From Frankia sp. AiPa1 (GTDB lineage Bacteria > Actinomycetota > Actinomycetes > Frankiales > Frankiaceae), in NCBI RefSeq assembly GCF_023243075.1, contig NZ_JALKFZ020000125.1, forward strand, positions 62,001 through 126,000: a DNA stretch of 64,000 bases, written 5' to 3'. Shown in pieces: positions 8,508 through 16,857 of this stretch. The notes beneath the pieces were generated by a model, which saw only the letters and a program-made list of their open reading frames with translations, was not told the origin of the DNA and ran no database searches. Each line of letters begins with the position of its first letter. Position 1 is the stretch's first letter. The position numbers and the translations under genes were made by a program.

Positions 8508-9179
8508 ATGACCCTACCAACGCTCCGCATACGTACGTCTATCTGTGCGAATCAGACGCATCGAGACGTCAGCGCCTGTGTCGAGGGGGGAGCAGACGCA
8601 ATAGGCGTACTCGTCCAGGTAAAGCACCGGGCCGAGGACGCGGTGGACTTGGCGAAGGCCGTGGAGCTGCTGAGCCGTGTTCCCCCGTATGTGGGTCGAT
8701 ACGCGGTCACGCACGCGACCACTGCCGACGAGATACTCGAGCTCGCCCGGCTGCCCATCGACACCATCCAGCTCCACGGTGATGTGGATCCCGGCGCAAT
8801 TCCCACTCTCCGCAACTCCGCACCACACATACGTCTCCTCAAGGCCGTCCACGTCACTGATGACTCCGCAGCTCCGGCCGGCGAACCATGGAGCTCGCTT
8901 GTAGATGGCCTGGTACTGGACTCGATAAACCTCCCGGAGAACAGAATTGGCGGCACCGGCCGCACCCACGACTGGTCGATCTCCGCAGGAATAGCAAAGG
9001 AGTCACTCATCCCGGTGATCCTTGCGGGAGGTCTCCGCCCGGAAAACGTCGGCGATGCTGTCCGGACAGTCCGACCCTGGGGGGTCAACGTCAACAGCGG
9101 GGTCGAGCAGAACGGAGCCAAAAATCGCGACCTGGTCAAAGGCTTTATATGGAGCGCGAATGCAGATATCCATAGATAG
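8508..9179 (+). CDS. Phosphoribosylanthranilate isomerase-like (TrpF-type) enzyme
   Basis: A protein of 223 residues with a strong GGAGGAGA site before ATG 8508. TrpF hallmarks are present: SICANQTHRDVSACVEGGAD (the catalytic Cys position of the canonical KICG motif), IQLHGD, LVLDS with the Asp, GGTGRTHDWS, ILAGGLRPENV and NVNSGVEQNG followed by KNRDLVKGF. TrpF isomerises N-phosphoribosyl anthranilate in tryptophan synthesis. Here the KICG and VGVF segments are altered, no trp genes are near, and the gene overlaps a membrane protein and precedes a methyltransferase. A specialised-metabolism paralogue is therefore more likely than housekeeping trpF. Confidence 0.75.
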   Translation: MTLPTLRIRTSICANQTHRDVSACVEGGADAIGVLVQVKHRAEDAVDLAKAVELLSRVPPYVGRYAVTHATTADEILELARLPIDTIQLHGDVDPGAIPTLRNSAPHIRLLKAVHVTDDSAAPAGEPWSSLVDGLVLDSINLPENRIGGTGRTHDWSISAGIAKESLIPVILAGGLRPENVGDAVRTVRPWGVNVNSGVEQNGAKNRDLVKGFIWSANADIHR

Positions 9180-10458
9180 AAGGATCGATCTGGCCTGCCG
9201 TTGGCTCGAAGAGGCCGAGTCTCCGGCCGGGGGCTGGGGCTGGGTGGCCGACGTCCTCCCCAACCCGCAGAATACGGCCGAGGTTGTAGTCGCACTCTCG
9301 CACGCAGGGAGGTCAGGCCGGGAACTCGAGCACCTTCTGGATGCACTGGCCGCATGGGAGGTCGTCTGGCCGGACGGCCGGCAATGGGTCTTCGACACGC
9401 CCATCGACCAGGCCTGGCGGCTGCGTGGCCTATGCCGGTTACCGAAGACGCGGACCCGTGATCAGCACATCAGCCGAACGCTTCGAGAGCTGCGAAGAAA
9501 GTTCACCGGGCGCGGCTGGTCCCTCGCGCCCAGCCGCAGCGAGTCCTCGTTCGCGACCGCGGTGGCCCTTGTCGCCGTCGGCGAGGTCTCCGTGCGTGAG
9601 GCGGTACCGGCCCTGGCGCGGCACTACCTGGCGGCCTGGCAGTGGCTCCTGGCAGATCTGAATCATCCCAGCAATCTGGACTGCACCATCGCACATACCT
9701 CCTGGGCGCTACTCGCGCTCTCGGAACCGGCTTTCTCAGAGTGGCGAGACGGCGCCTATCGGCGCGCGGTGAAGGCGGGCCTGCAACGGCTGATCGACGC
9801 GCTGGGCGGCCCGATCCCGGTAGAGGAGGAACAGTTCTCCCGCGGGCCGATCCGCGACAAATGGCGGCACCCCAATCTGGCTGTGGTCATTCAGGCGGTC
9901 CTGCGCATCGAACCCGCACAACTCTTCAATCCCTCGATTCGCCAGAATTTTGGCGAGCTGATGCGGCATCAACGTACCGGAGCCGCAGGCGAAGAGGGAG
10001 CATTTGCCCTTAACGAGGCGGGCCCGGCCACAACCTACTCCACCACGCATGGGATACAGACCATGGTCATGGTGAAGCAGGCATTCGCGCAGGCGTCACC
10101 GGGGGATGTTCTGGAGCTTTTCTGCCGGATCGACGGACGCCACCATACGGATGCCCAGAAGATCGCTCCAGCCTTTGGCGGGAACGCGATCATCATGAAC
10201 AGCACAGCCGGCCTGACCATCGGCATACTGTTCACTTTTGCGATCACGATGTTCGCCGCCTTCATGCTCGGCGGAGTCGTCCTCACCGACATCTCGCGTA
10301 AGGTTCTTGCCTGCGTTCTCATCTATTTTCTCGCGATCGGCTGGTACGGATACCTGGCCGCCCGACTGCCTCACACCCCGAATCGGAACATCGCACTGTC
10401 GATCTACGGCGCCGTCACCGCAGTTGCCCTGCCCATCGTCACATATCTCGTCACCTGA
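9160..10458 (+). CDS. Alpha-toroid (prenyltransferase/squalene-oxidase repeat-like) membrane protein
   Basis: A protein of 432 residues from ATG 9160 (GGAG 5 bases before), overlapping the TrpF-like gene by 20 bases. The first ~340 residues contain repeated helical units with aromatic motifs (GGWGWVADVLPNPQNTAEVV, TPIDQAWRLRGL, DCTIAHTSWALLAL, TTYSTTHGIQTMV) like the alpha/alpha barrels of terpene cyclases and protein prenyltransferase beta subunits. No DXDD motif is evident. Three C-terminal membrane helices follow (about 345-370, 378-400, 410-430). Its role in the operon is unknown; a membrane-anchored toroid could bind a prenyl or other hydrophobic substrate. Confidence 0.6.
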   Translation: MQISIDRRIDLACRWLEEAESPAGGWGWVADVLPNPQNTAEVVVALSHAGRSGRELEHLLDALAAWEVVWPDGRQWVFDTPIDQAWRLRGLCRLPKTRTRDQHISRTLRELRRKFTGRGWSLAPSRSESSFATAVALVAVGEVSVREAVPALARHYLAAWQWLLADLNHPSNLDCTIAHTSWALLALSEPAFSEWRDGAYRRAVKAGLQRLIDALGGPIPVEEEQFSRGPIRDKWRHPNLAVVIQAVLRIEPAQLFNPSIRQNFGELMRHQRTGAAGEEGAFALNEAGPATTYSTTHGIQTMVMVKQAFAQASPGDVLELFCRIDGRHHTDAQKIAPAFGGNAIIMNSTAGLTIGILFTFAITMFAAFMLGGVVLTDISRKVLACVLIYFLAIGWYGYLAARLPHTPNRNIALSIYGAVTAVALPIVTYLVT

Positions 10459-10467
10459 GGTTGCTGT

Positions 10468-11202
10468 ATGTCACTGCTCGAGAGATGGAAAAACCTCGCC
10501 GAGGACTGGTCCGCCTGGGCTCGCGACCCCGACCATGATTTCTATTTCTGGCATTTCAATCTCCCGTCACTCCTGCGGATGGTTCCGCCCGGGGCGAAGC
10601 GGGCACTCGACCTTGGCTGTGGCGAGGGCAGAGTGGGTAGGCACCTGCTCCGGGCCGGAGTCGACGTCGTCGGCCTGGACATCTCCCCACACCTGGTCAG
10701 CAAGGCCATGGACGGGGATCCACCGCTGCGGACGGTCCTCGCGGACGGAACCGACCTTCCGTTTCGGGACGCCGTTTTCGATCTGGTCATCGCCTCGATG
10801 TCCCTCCAGGACATCACCGATGCGCCGGGGGCCATCGCCGAAGCCAGCCGCGTCCTCGCACCCGGCGGCTCCCTGTGCCTCTCAGTCGTCCATCCGCTCT
10901 CCTCATGGCAGGCCATCTCATCCCAGCAGGACCACGCTCGTTCCAGCTACTTCGAGGAGAGGGATTACGACGAACACGTCCACATAGAGAACAGGTCGAT
11001 ACATCTGCACAGCGCGCACCGGACCGTCAGTAGCTATTTCCTGATGCTTACGGACGCCGGCCTCGTATGCGACTACATGGCCGAACCCAGGCCGAGCACC
11101 GCAATAGTGCAGAAGTATCCCGGCCTCGATGACATGCGGAATAATCCACGGTTTCTTCACATCCGGGGCCGCAAGATCGACCTTTCGACGACCGCGGTGT
11201 GA
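10468..11202 (+). CDS. Class I SAM-dependent methyltransferase
   Basis: A protein of 244 residues. Motif I is ALDLGCGEGRVGRHL (about 47-60), then VVGLDISPHLV, the acidic LADGTDLPFRDAVFDLVIASMSLQDI, and VLAPGGSLCLSVVHP, a Methyltransf_11-type fold. It starts 9 bases after the toroid membrane protein, so the three genes very probably form one operon. The acceptor substrate is not identifiable. The C-terminal half has several His/Asp residues (EERDYDEHVHIENRSIHLHSAH). Confidence 0.85.
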   Translation: MSLLERWKNLAEDWSAWARDPDHDFYFWHFNLPSLLRMVPPGAKRALDLGCGEGRVGRHLLRAGVDVVGLDISPHLVSKAMDGDPPLRTVLADGTDLPFRDAVFDLVIASMSLQDITDAPGAIAEASRVLAPGGSLCLSVVHPLSSWQAISSQQDHARSSYFEERDYDEHVHIENRSIHLHSAHRTVSSYFLMLTDAGLVCDYMAEPRPSTAIVQKYPGLDDMRNNPRFLHIRGRKIDLSTTAV

Positions 11203-11299
11203 CTCCTGCGAACTGTCCGCACACGGGCCCCGTCCCCGGCTCGAGACCCCGCGTCCAGCGCCAGCGCGACCGCGGTAGCACAAGTGCTATCCTGAGGGC

Positions 11300-11548
11300 A
11301 TGAACGAGATAGGGCTGCGTGAGGTGCGGCAGAACGCGAGCGAGCTGGTGCGGCGGGCCCAGGCCGGCGAGCGACTGACCATCACCGTCTCCGGTCGACC
11401 GGCAGCCGTTCTCGGTCCTGTAACCCTGCGCGCATGGCGGCGTTGGGACGATCTCGCGGAGGTCTTCGCCCTGCCGGCCGACGCCGACTGGCCCGGCGAT
11501 CGCGAACTCGTCGACAACACCCTGACAGACCCTTGGGAAGATCGATGA
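11300..11548 (+). CDS. Phd/YefM-type antitoxin (VapB-like)
   Basis: A protein of 82 residues with the Phd/YefM start MNEIGLREVRQNASELVRRAQAGE and LTITVSGRPAAVLGPV, the DNA-binding/dimerisation domain, and a C-terminal tail that would wrap the toxin. The stop overlaps the toxin start by four bases (ATGA). Such antitoxins repress their own promoter; a short repeat CGGTAGCACAAGTGCTATCCTG lies just upstream (GATAGCACTTGTGCTA-like symmetry at about 11274-11292). Confidence 0.85.
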   Translation: MNEIGLREVRQNASELVRRAQAGERLTITVSGRPAAVLGPVTLRAWRRWDDLAEVFALPADADWPGDRELVDNTLTDPWEDR

Positions 11549-11928
11549 ATCGTGGCGTCCTCGACACCAGCGTGCTGGTGGCCACCGATGTCCTCCCGAT
11601 CCCCGGCGAACTGGCGGTCAGCGCCATCAGCATCGCCGAACTCCAGTTCGGCGTTCTCGTCGCCAGGACACCCGAGGCCCGCGCGAACCGACTCGCCCGG
11701 CTCAGCGCACTCCAACGACGATTCGACCCGCTCCCGGTAGACGACGCCGTCGCCGACAGCTATGGACGACTGGCCGCCCGAGTCGTCGAAATCGGCCGTC
11801 AGCCACGGGCCCGGACGATGGACCTGCTGATCGCGGCGACGGCGCACGCTCACGGGGCCAGCGTCTACACCCGCAACGCCGCCGACCTCGCCGGCCTCGA
11901 AGATCTCATCACAATCGTGACGGTCTAG
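11545..11928 (+). CDS. PIN-domain toxin (VapC-type)
   Basis: A protein of 127 residues with the PIN acidic residues in GVLDTSVLVA (D near 6), SIAELQFGVL (E near 36), TMDLLIAATA and TRNAADLAGL. VapC toxins are Mg-dependent RNases. It is translationally coupled to the Phd-type antitoxin. A fragment very similar to residues ~75-96 (AARVVEIGRQPRARTMDLL) recurs at 52574-52636. Confidence 0.87.
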   Translation: MNRGVLDTSVLVATDVLPIPGELAVSAISIAELQFGVLVARTPEARANRLARLSALQRRFDPLPVDDAVADSYGRLAARVVEIGRQPRARTMDLLIAATAHAHGASVYTRNAADLAGLEDLITIVTV

Positions 11929-11975
11929 GCTTGGTCCGCGTGCAGTCCAGCCCGGCCGGATTGACCCAGCTCTTG

Positions 11976-12551
11976 TCAGCCGGCCCGCGCCTTGGCGGCG
12001 GCCTTCATCTGCTTCTTGTACTCGCGGACCTTGTCCCGGCTCTGCTGGTCGACGATGTCGGCAACCGAGAGGTAGCTGCCAGCCTCGCCGAAGGGCGCTG
12101 TGGCCTCGCGCCAGCCCGGAGCATCGACGTTGAGCTGCTTGCCGAGCAGCGCCACGAAGATCTTGGCCTTTTGCGTGCCGAAACCGGGCAGCGCCGCGAC
12201 CCGCTTCAGCAGTTCACGCCCATCCTTGGCAGTCGTCCACACCCGGGCGGCGTCACCGTCGTAGCTGTCGACGACGATCTGGCAAAGCTTCTGCGTCCGT
12301 TGCGCCATCGCCGCCGGGAACCGGTGCAGCGCGGGCTGGATCGAGAAGACCGCGGCCAGCTTCTCCGGATCCATCACCGCCAGGTCCGCCGGGTCCAACA
12401 AGCGGCCGAGCCGGCGGGTCAGCTCCAGCGGGGCCGCGAACGCCCGCTCCAGCGGGATCTGCTGATCCAGCACCATCCCGATCAGCAGCGCCAACGGGTC
12501 GTTCGTCAGCAGCTCGTCGGCCTCGTCGATCTGGCTTAGGTGAAGTCCCAC
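11976..12551 (-). CDS. HhH-GPD family base-excision DNA repair protein
   Basis: A protein of 191 residues from GTG 12551. The helix-hairpin-helix is at about 113-137 (LLKRVAALPGFGTQKAKIFVALLG), after a helical GPD-type domain. HhH-GPD proteins are DNA glycosylases, or inactive relatives, of base-excision repair; D143 in NVDAPGW could be the catalytic Asp. This is the only full-length copy in the window. Its first ~31 codons (ending at GMVLDQQ) and upstream bases recur eight more times downstream as partial copies in the same orientation. It appears to be the resident gene at one end of that array. It lies tail to tail with vapC. Confidence 0.85.
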   Translation of the reverse strand: MGLHLSQIDEADELLTNDPLALLIGMVLDQQIPLERAFAAPLELTRRLGRLLDPADLAVMDPEKLAAVFSIQPALHRFPAAMAQRTQKLCQIVVDSYDGDAARVWTTAKDGRELLKRVAALPGFGTQKAKIFVALLGKQLNVDAPGWREATAPFGEAGSYLSVADIVDQQSRDKVREYKKQMKAAAKARAG

Positions 12552-12572
12552 GCGAATACCGTAGTCGGCCGC
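12460..12572 (-). repeat. HhH-GPD 5'-end repeat, copy 1 (within the intact gene)
   Basis: This is the reference copy. It covers the first ~31 codons of the intact gene (to LDQQ) and about 20 upstream bases ending in CCGTAGTCGGCCGC (plus strand). Past LDQQ this copy continues as real glycosylase sequence (IPLERAF), while the other copies turn into a different arm. Confidence 0.9.
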
Positions 12573-12822
12573 AGAGCAGCAGCCGGCGGGCTACCGGTCA
12601 TACGGCCGGAGGGCAACCAGCGAGCACCTGTGGCGGTCGGGCTACCCAACAATGACGGGTCCCGCCGAGCAAGATCGTCACAACCGCCTTCGGATCGCCC
12701 CACCGTGTTCCCGCCGGTCATAGTCCGTCAGCCCCGACTGATCCCGCACTCGGGACGCTGGTGGTGCCGCTCACCGACCCGCAGGCCGTCCGCGAGACGC
12801 TGAACATGCCGCGGACACCCTG

Positions 12823-15800
12823 GTGTCCTTCTGGAACCGTCGCGACCAGGGAGACGAGCTCCACTACGACTTCACCGACCCGACGCTGGACACCGGATTC
12901 CTTGCGGATGTCTACGAGCGGCTCTCCGACTCCAGGCGAAAGGAGCATGCCCTCGTACCCACGCCTGACTTCGTGGCGGATCTCCTGCTCGACCTGACGC
13001 TCGATCCCGCGATCGAGGAGGTGGGACATGAGCATGTTCGGCTGATCGACCGAGTATGCGGCTCCGGGCAGTTCGTTCTGGGCGCCTTCGACCGCCTGTT
13101 CAGCGAGTGGAGCCGGGAGGCGCCTGAGCTTCCCGCAGGTCATCAGGTACGCCACGCCCTGGCAGCGGTGCACGGTGTGGATCTGCTCCCGTCGTCGGTC
13201 GCACTCACCCGATTTCGACTGTTCGTGACCGCGTTGCGCGCCAGTGGGGTTACCGGACCGGTCGATGTGGCGGACCTCGACTGGCCGCTCAACATCAGGG
13301 TCGGTGACTCGCTGCTCGGACCCGAGGGCCCGCGGGCAGACGAGATCGAGCAGACCCACGGGACGGGCTATCACGTTGTCGTAGGGAACCCGCCCTACCT
13401 CACCGTCCGGGATCGGGCCCTCAGCCACCGCCTCCGGGAGCGTTACTACACCTGCAGCGGATCGTTCCCGCTGGCGGTCCCCTACACACAGCGGTTCTTC
13501 CAACTGGCTCGTACGCCTGACGCCAACGGACGGGGCGCGGGCCACGTCGGCATCCTGACCTCGAACTCCTTCACGAAGCGGGAGTTCGGGCGACGGCTGG
13601 CCACGGAGTTCCTCGCCGAAGTGGTGACGCTGACCCACATCCTCGATGCGTCTGGCGCTTACATTCCCGGCCACGGCACCCCGACCGTTCTCCTTGTCGG
13701 CCGAAACCGGCGACCCGACGTGTCGCGGCCCATAGCCGTCGTGCTGGCCGAGCGCGGCGAACCCACACTGCCACCTGTACCTCGTGAGGGGCAGGTATGG
13801 CAGTCGATCCATCGACACGCACGTACGGCCGGCCTCTCCGATCGCTGGACGCGGTCCGTGAGCCTGGATCGGCGTGTCCTTCGCGAGTTTCCGTGGCAGT
13901 TGACCGACAGCACCGCGCGGGCTCTGATCGCCCGCATGTCCAGGCAATCCGTGCTGGGGGACGTCGCTACCCGCATCGGGTATTCGGCCATCACCGGTGC
14001 GGACGACGTCTTCATCGCACCGCCGGACGTCTTCCGCAGACTCGGGCCAGCGGAGGAGGGGGCCCTGGTCCGGATCACCACGGGCTCCGAGGTACGCGAC
14101 TGGGCCGTTCAGACCGACAGGACCGGCTTCTTCCCCCGACACGACGATCACAACGCCGAGGACATTCGCAGCTACCCGCGCATCCATGACCGGCTCTGGC
14201 CCTACCGAACGACCCTGCGGGAGCGCCGTGCCTTCGGCGCCCTGCACCGCGCCTCTGGGCGGCCCTGGTACGACTGGACGCAGATAGCGGCGCGGGCGGG
14301 CAGCGACGGACCCGCGATCATCTTCTCCTGGGTGGCAAGCCACAACCACTTCGCGCTGCAGCGCGGGCGCGTCATCGCGCTGCAGTCGGCGCCGGTCATC
14401 GAGCTTCCGGAGGATTCCACCCGAGCCCGGTACGTCTCCCTGGTCGGGCTCCTCAACAGCTCAGCCGCATGCTTCTGGTTGAAGCAGCACAGCCACAGCA
14501 AGGGATCCGGGCTGAGACAGGAAGGCGGCGGGGAGGCATGGCAGGAGTTCTATGAGTTCACCGGGGCCAGCCTCCGTAGCCTTCCTCTGCCCGATGATTT
14601 CACGACCTGGCAGTCGGGTCTCCTGGATGGGCTCGCTCAGGAGCGGACAGCCTGCGCTCCAGAAGCCGTCTGCGTCCCTGGAGCACCAACCGGGGCACGC
14701 CTGGCCGAGGCCCGACGCCGGTGGGAGAGCATCGGGCGAGAAATGGTCGCGATTCAGGAGGAGCTGGACTGGATGATGTATGCCCGATATGGCATTCTCC
14801 CAGAGCCCGGCGATACTCTTCTCGCTCCGACCGAGAGCATCCCACCGATCAGTCCGGGTGAGCGGGCGTTCGAGATCGTGCTGGCCAGGAGGGTCGCAGC
14901 ACGCGGGGAGAAGACGACCTGGTTCTCCCGCCATAGTTCGGCGCCGATCACCGAGATCCCCGACAGGTGGCCGGCCGCATACCGCGATGTCGTCGCCCGT
15001 CGAGTGGACGCGATCGAACGCAGCGACGATCTGTGCCTGCTGGAGAGGCCGGAGTTCAAGCGCCGGTGGCACAGCGACGGCTGGGACACGATGCAGGCCG
15101 GCGCGATGCGCCGGTGGCTGTTGGACCACTGCGAGACACGGCATCTCTGGTACGAGGATCGCGACGGGCCCCGTCACCCTCGACCACTTGCGATTGGTCG
15201 TCTGGCCAGACTCGTCCTGGCCGACCCCCAGGTGGTCGCGGTCGTGGCGCTCCTTGCGCCCGACCGAGACCCGGCCGAGGTCCTCACCGATCTTCTCGTC
15301 GAGGAGCACGTTCCATGCGCAGCGGCTATGCGGCATACTCCGACGGGTCTCGTGAAGCGGGCTGACTGGGAGATGGTCTGGGCGAACCAGCGCGCAGAGG
15401 ACGCCAGCGAGCCCAGTTTTCAGATGGCATCCATGATGCCACCGAAGTACACATCCGGAGATTTTCTGCGTCCAAGCTACTGGCGAATCCGTGGCAAATT
15501 CGACGTTCCCAACGAGCGTTTCATCTCCTACCCTCCCCTCGACCCACGCATGCCGGACCGAACCCTGATCGGATGGGCAGGCTGGGAAACAGCCGAACGA
15601 GCGCAGGTCCTAGCCGATCTCCTCGCGGCCGACGGGGTGGGTAGCGACCAGCGGTCGCGAAAAACGCCGTTCCTGAATGCCCTGCACGAGCTCCTTCCGT
15701 GGCTGGAAAACGCGTGGGGACAGCCAGGCCCCGCGTGCGAGTCCGCATCAGGCCTTCCATTCACCCAGTACTTCTCCAGGCTCCTTGAGGAAGGCGACGA

Positions 15801-15873
15801 AACCCTGGAGGATCTTCGGGCATGGCGCCCGGAGCCACCTCGTCGAGGAAGACCCCGGAAGATCCGAACTTGA
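12823..15873 (+). CDS. pglX: BREX-2-type PglX adenine methyltransferase, N-terminally truncated
   Basis: A protein of 1016 residues from GTG 12823. The frame is open back to a stop at 12739, giving a few more PglX-like residues (ADTLVSFW). It matches PglX from FTDP..TGFLADVYERLS onward: methyltransferase motif I at about 74-84 (LIDRVCGSGQF, where PglX usually has DPTCGSGHF), VHGVDLLPSSVALTRFRL, NPPY at 189-192, SNSFTKREFG and SGAYIPGHGTPTVLL. It ends in a long specificity/C-terminal region and a basic RRGRPRKIRT tail. PglX methylates adenine in phage-defence BREX-2 systems. The family usually has roughly 200 more N-terminal residues, and PglW, PglY, PglZ and BrxD are absent here. It is probably an orphan, perhaps cut at the repeat boundary. 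Confidence 0.8.
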   Translation: MSFWNRRDQGDELHYDFTDPTLDTGFLADVYERLSDSRRKEHALVPTPDFVADLLLDLTLDPAIEEVGHEHVRLIDRVCGSGQFVLGAFDRLFSEWSREAPELPAGHQVRHALAAVHGVDLLPSSVALTRFRLFVTALRASGVTGPVDVADLDWPLNIRVGDSLLGPEGPRADEIEQTHGTGYHVVVGNPPYLTVRDRALSHRLRERYYTCSGSFPLAVPYTQRFFQLARTPDANGRGAGHVGILTSNSFTKREFGRRLATEFLAEVVTLTHILDASGAYIPGHGTPTVLLVGRNRRPDVSRPIAVVLAERGEPTLPPVPREGQVWQSIHRHARTAGLSDRWTRSVSLDRRVLREFPWQLTDSTARALIARMSRQSVLGDVATRIGYSAITGADDVFIAPPDVFRRLGPAEEGALVRITTGSEVRDWAVQTDRTGFFPRHDDHNAEDIRSYPRIHDRLWPYRTTLRERRAFGALHRASGRPWYDWTQIAARAGSDGPAIIFSWVASHNHFALQRGRVIALQSAPVIELPEDSTRARYVSLVGLLNSSAACFWLKQHSHSKGSGLRQEGGGEAWQEFYEFTGASLRSLPLPDDFTTWQSGLLDGLAQERTACAPEAVCVPGAPTGARLAEARRRWESIGREMVAIQEELDWMMYARYGILPEPGDTLLAPTESIPPISPGERAFEIVLARRVAARGEKTTWFSRHSSAPITEIPDRWPAAYRDVVARRVDAIERSDDLCLLERPEFKRRWHSDGWDTMQAGAMRRWLLDHCETRHLWYEDRDGPRHPRPLAIGRLARLVLADPQVVAVVALLAPDRDPAEVLTDLLVEEHVPCAAAMRHTPTGLVKRADWEMVWANQRAEDASEPSFQMASMMPPKYTSGDFLRPSYWRIRGKFDVPNERFISYPPLDPRMPDRTLIGWAGWETAERAQVLADLLAADGVGSDQRSRKTPFLNALHELLPWLENAWGQPGPACESASGLPFTQYFSRLLEEGDETLEDLRAWRPEPPRRGRPRKIRT

Positions 15874-15947
15874 TCACGAGACCAGCCAAGGGCGGACGCA
15901 GGCTTCGTGACGACCCGCCAAAGCCCCCGGCCATCGGGCCACGGCGA

Positions 15948-16535
15948 TCAGATCGCCGTGTAGTCGGTGTAGTCCCGGCAGGTCGCGTAATCGTCGGTGT
16001 CCAGGTAGTGGCACCACGGAAGCTGCGAGTCGGGAAAGCGGAGTCGGCTCGTGCCCTTCCAACTCGCGACCTCCACATGGACACCAAGATCGCGGACGGC
16101 CTCCAGCGCCGGCACGAGGTCCGTGTCGCGGCTGAACAGGACGCCGATGTCGTAGGCATCCTCGCAGGCGAGACGCACGAAGTCCACGGCGAGGGCGACG
16201 TCGATGCCCTTCTCCTGCGCGGGCTCGGCCGGCCACGCCTTCGGGTAGCGGAGCTGCCGACGGACAACGACCACCCGCGGATCACGAGCCCAGCGGTCGG
16301 CCTGCCGGTCGCTGGCCCTCGCGGCCTCCGGCTGGTGATCGGGGCTGGGACGGCCACGGTAGACACGGACAGCCGCCAGCTCACCGCCGAGTCGTCGCCC
16401 ATCGACGATCCGCCGCGCCACGCGCACGGGATCCACATGTCCACGCTGGCCAGGCGTGCCGGAGGGCAGGAACCTGCTGCGCGCCGAGAGGTGGACGTTC
16501 TGGTAGTCGATGAAGACAGCGACTCGCGGGGGCAT
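15948..16535 (-). CDS. NYN domain protein (PIN-like ribonuclease fold)
   Basis: A protein of 195 residues with NYN/LabA-type motifs: RVAVFIDYQNVHLSAR (D10, N13), KGIDVALAVDFVRLA (two Asp) and LFSRDTDLVPALEAV. These acidic residues form the metal site of the predicted NYN nuclease. It is convergent with the PglX gene. A hairpin followed by T6 on the same strand lies 16-50 bases upstream of the ATG. A degraded copy of its residues ~17-80 occurs at 42790-42972. A role in RNA processing or defence is possible but inferred. Confidence 0.82.
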   Translation of the reverse strand: MPPRVAVFIDYQNVHLSARSRFLPSGTPGQRGHVDPVRVARRIVDGRRLGGELAAVRVYRGRPSPDHQPEAARASDRQADRWARDPRVVVVRRQLRYPKAWPAEPAQEKGIDVALAVDFVRLACEDAYDIGVLFSRDTDLVPALEAVRDLGVHVEVASWKGTSRLRFPDSQLPWCHYLDTDDYATCRDYTDYTAI

Positions 16536-16550
16536 GACGTAGCCGATCTA

Positions 16551-16585
16551 GAAAAAAGCCCCGCCAGTCCCGGAGGACGGCGGGG
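16551..16585 (-). terminator. Rho-independent terminator upstream of the NYN gene
   Basis: On the minus strand CCCCGCC...GGCGGGG (with a further GTCC/GGAC pairing and one bulge) is followed directly by T6. It ends minus-strand transcription coming from the 16.8-17.6 kb side, or acts as a leader attenuator for the NYN gene, whose ATG is 16 bases further on. Confidence 0.7.
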
Positions 16586-16658
16586 AGAAACTGAGTGCCA
16601 CGCTACTGGCTCAGGCTCCGGCCCGTCAAACGCACGCACGGTCGCTCACTGTGGTCCT

Positions 16659-16686
16659 TCACTCCGGCAGCCCCGAGCCGGAGTGA
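16659..16686. terminator. 10-bp hairpin (TCACTCCGGC / GCCGGAGTGA)
   Basis: A perfect 10-bp stem with an 8-base loop lies between the NYN leader and repeat copy 2. No T-run follows. It is terminator-like or an element end; its role is uncertain. Confidence 0.4.
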
Positions 16687-16696
16687 CACTACACGG

Positions 16697-16806
16697 GTCA
16701 GACATGCGCGGAATGTCGCATCCCGCTCCATCCTTCCGAAACTTGCTGGTCCAGCACCATCCCGATCAACAACGCCAACGGATCGTTCGTCAGCAGCTCG
16801 TCGGCC
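16697..16806 (-). repeat. HhH-GPD 5'-end repeat, copy 2 (with second arm)
   Basis: Plus-strand bases 16745-16806 match the glycosylase 5' end, then stop abruptly at GTCGGCCTAG, so the first codons and upstream part are missing. The left part 16697-16740 (GTCAGACATGCGCGGAATG then CCGCTCCATCCTTCCG) is the shared second arm also seen in copies 3 and 8. Read on the minus strand the frame stays open through LDQQVSEGWSGM. Confidence 0.9.
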
Positions 16807-16857
16807 TAGCCTCCTACCAGACACCTGACCAGCGAGCTGCGCGGCGTCGCCCAGTTG

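Noticed and set aside
9022-9159. Upstream extension of the toroid protein to 9022
   Set aside because: That part is a shadow of the TrpF-like gene. ATG 9160 has a ribosome site and begins the recognisable protein.
12823-16535. A complete BREX-2 defence system
   Set aside because: Only a truncated PglX is present. PglW, PglY, PglZ and BrxD are absent, and the NYN gene is not a BREX component.
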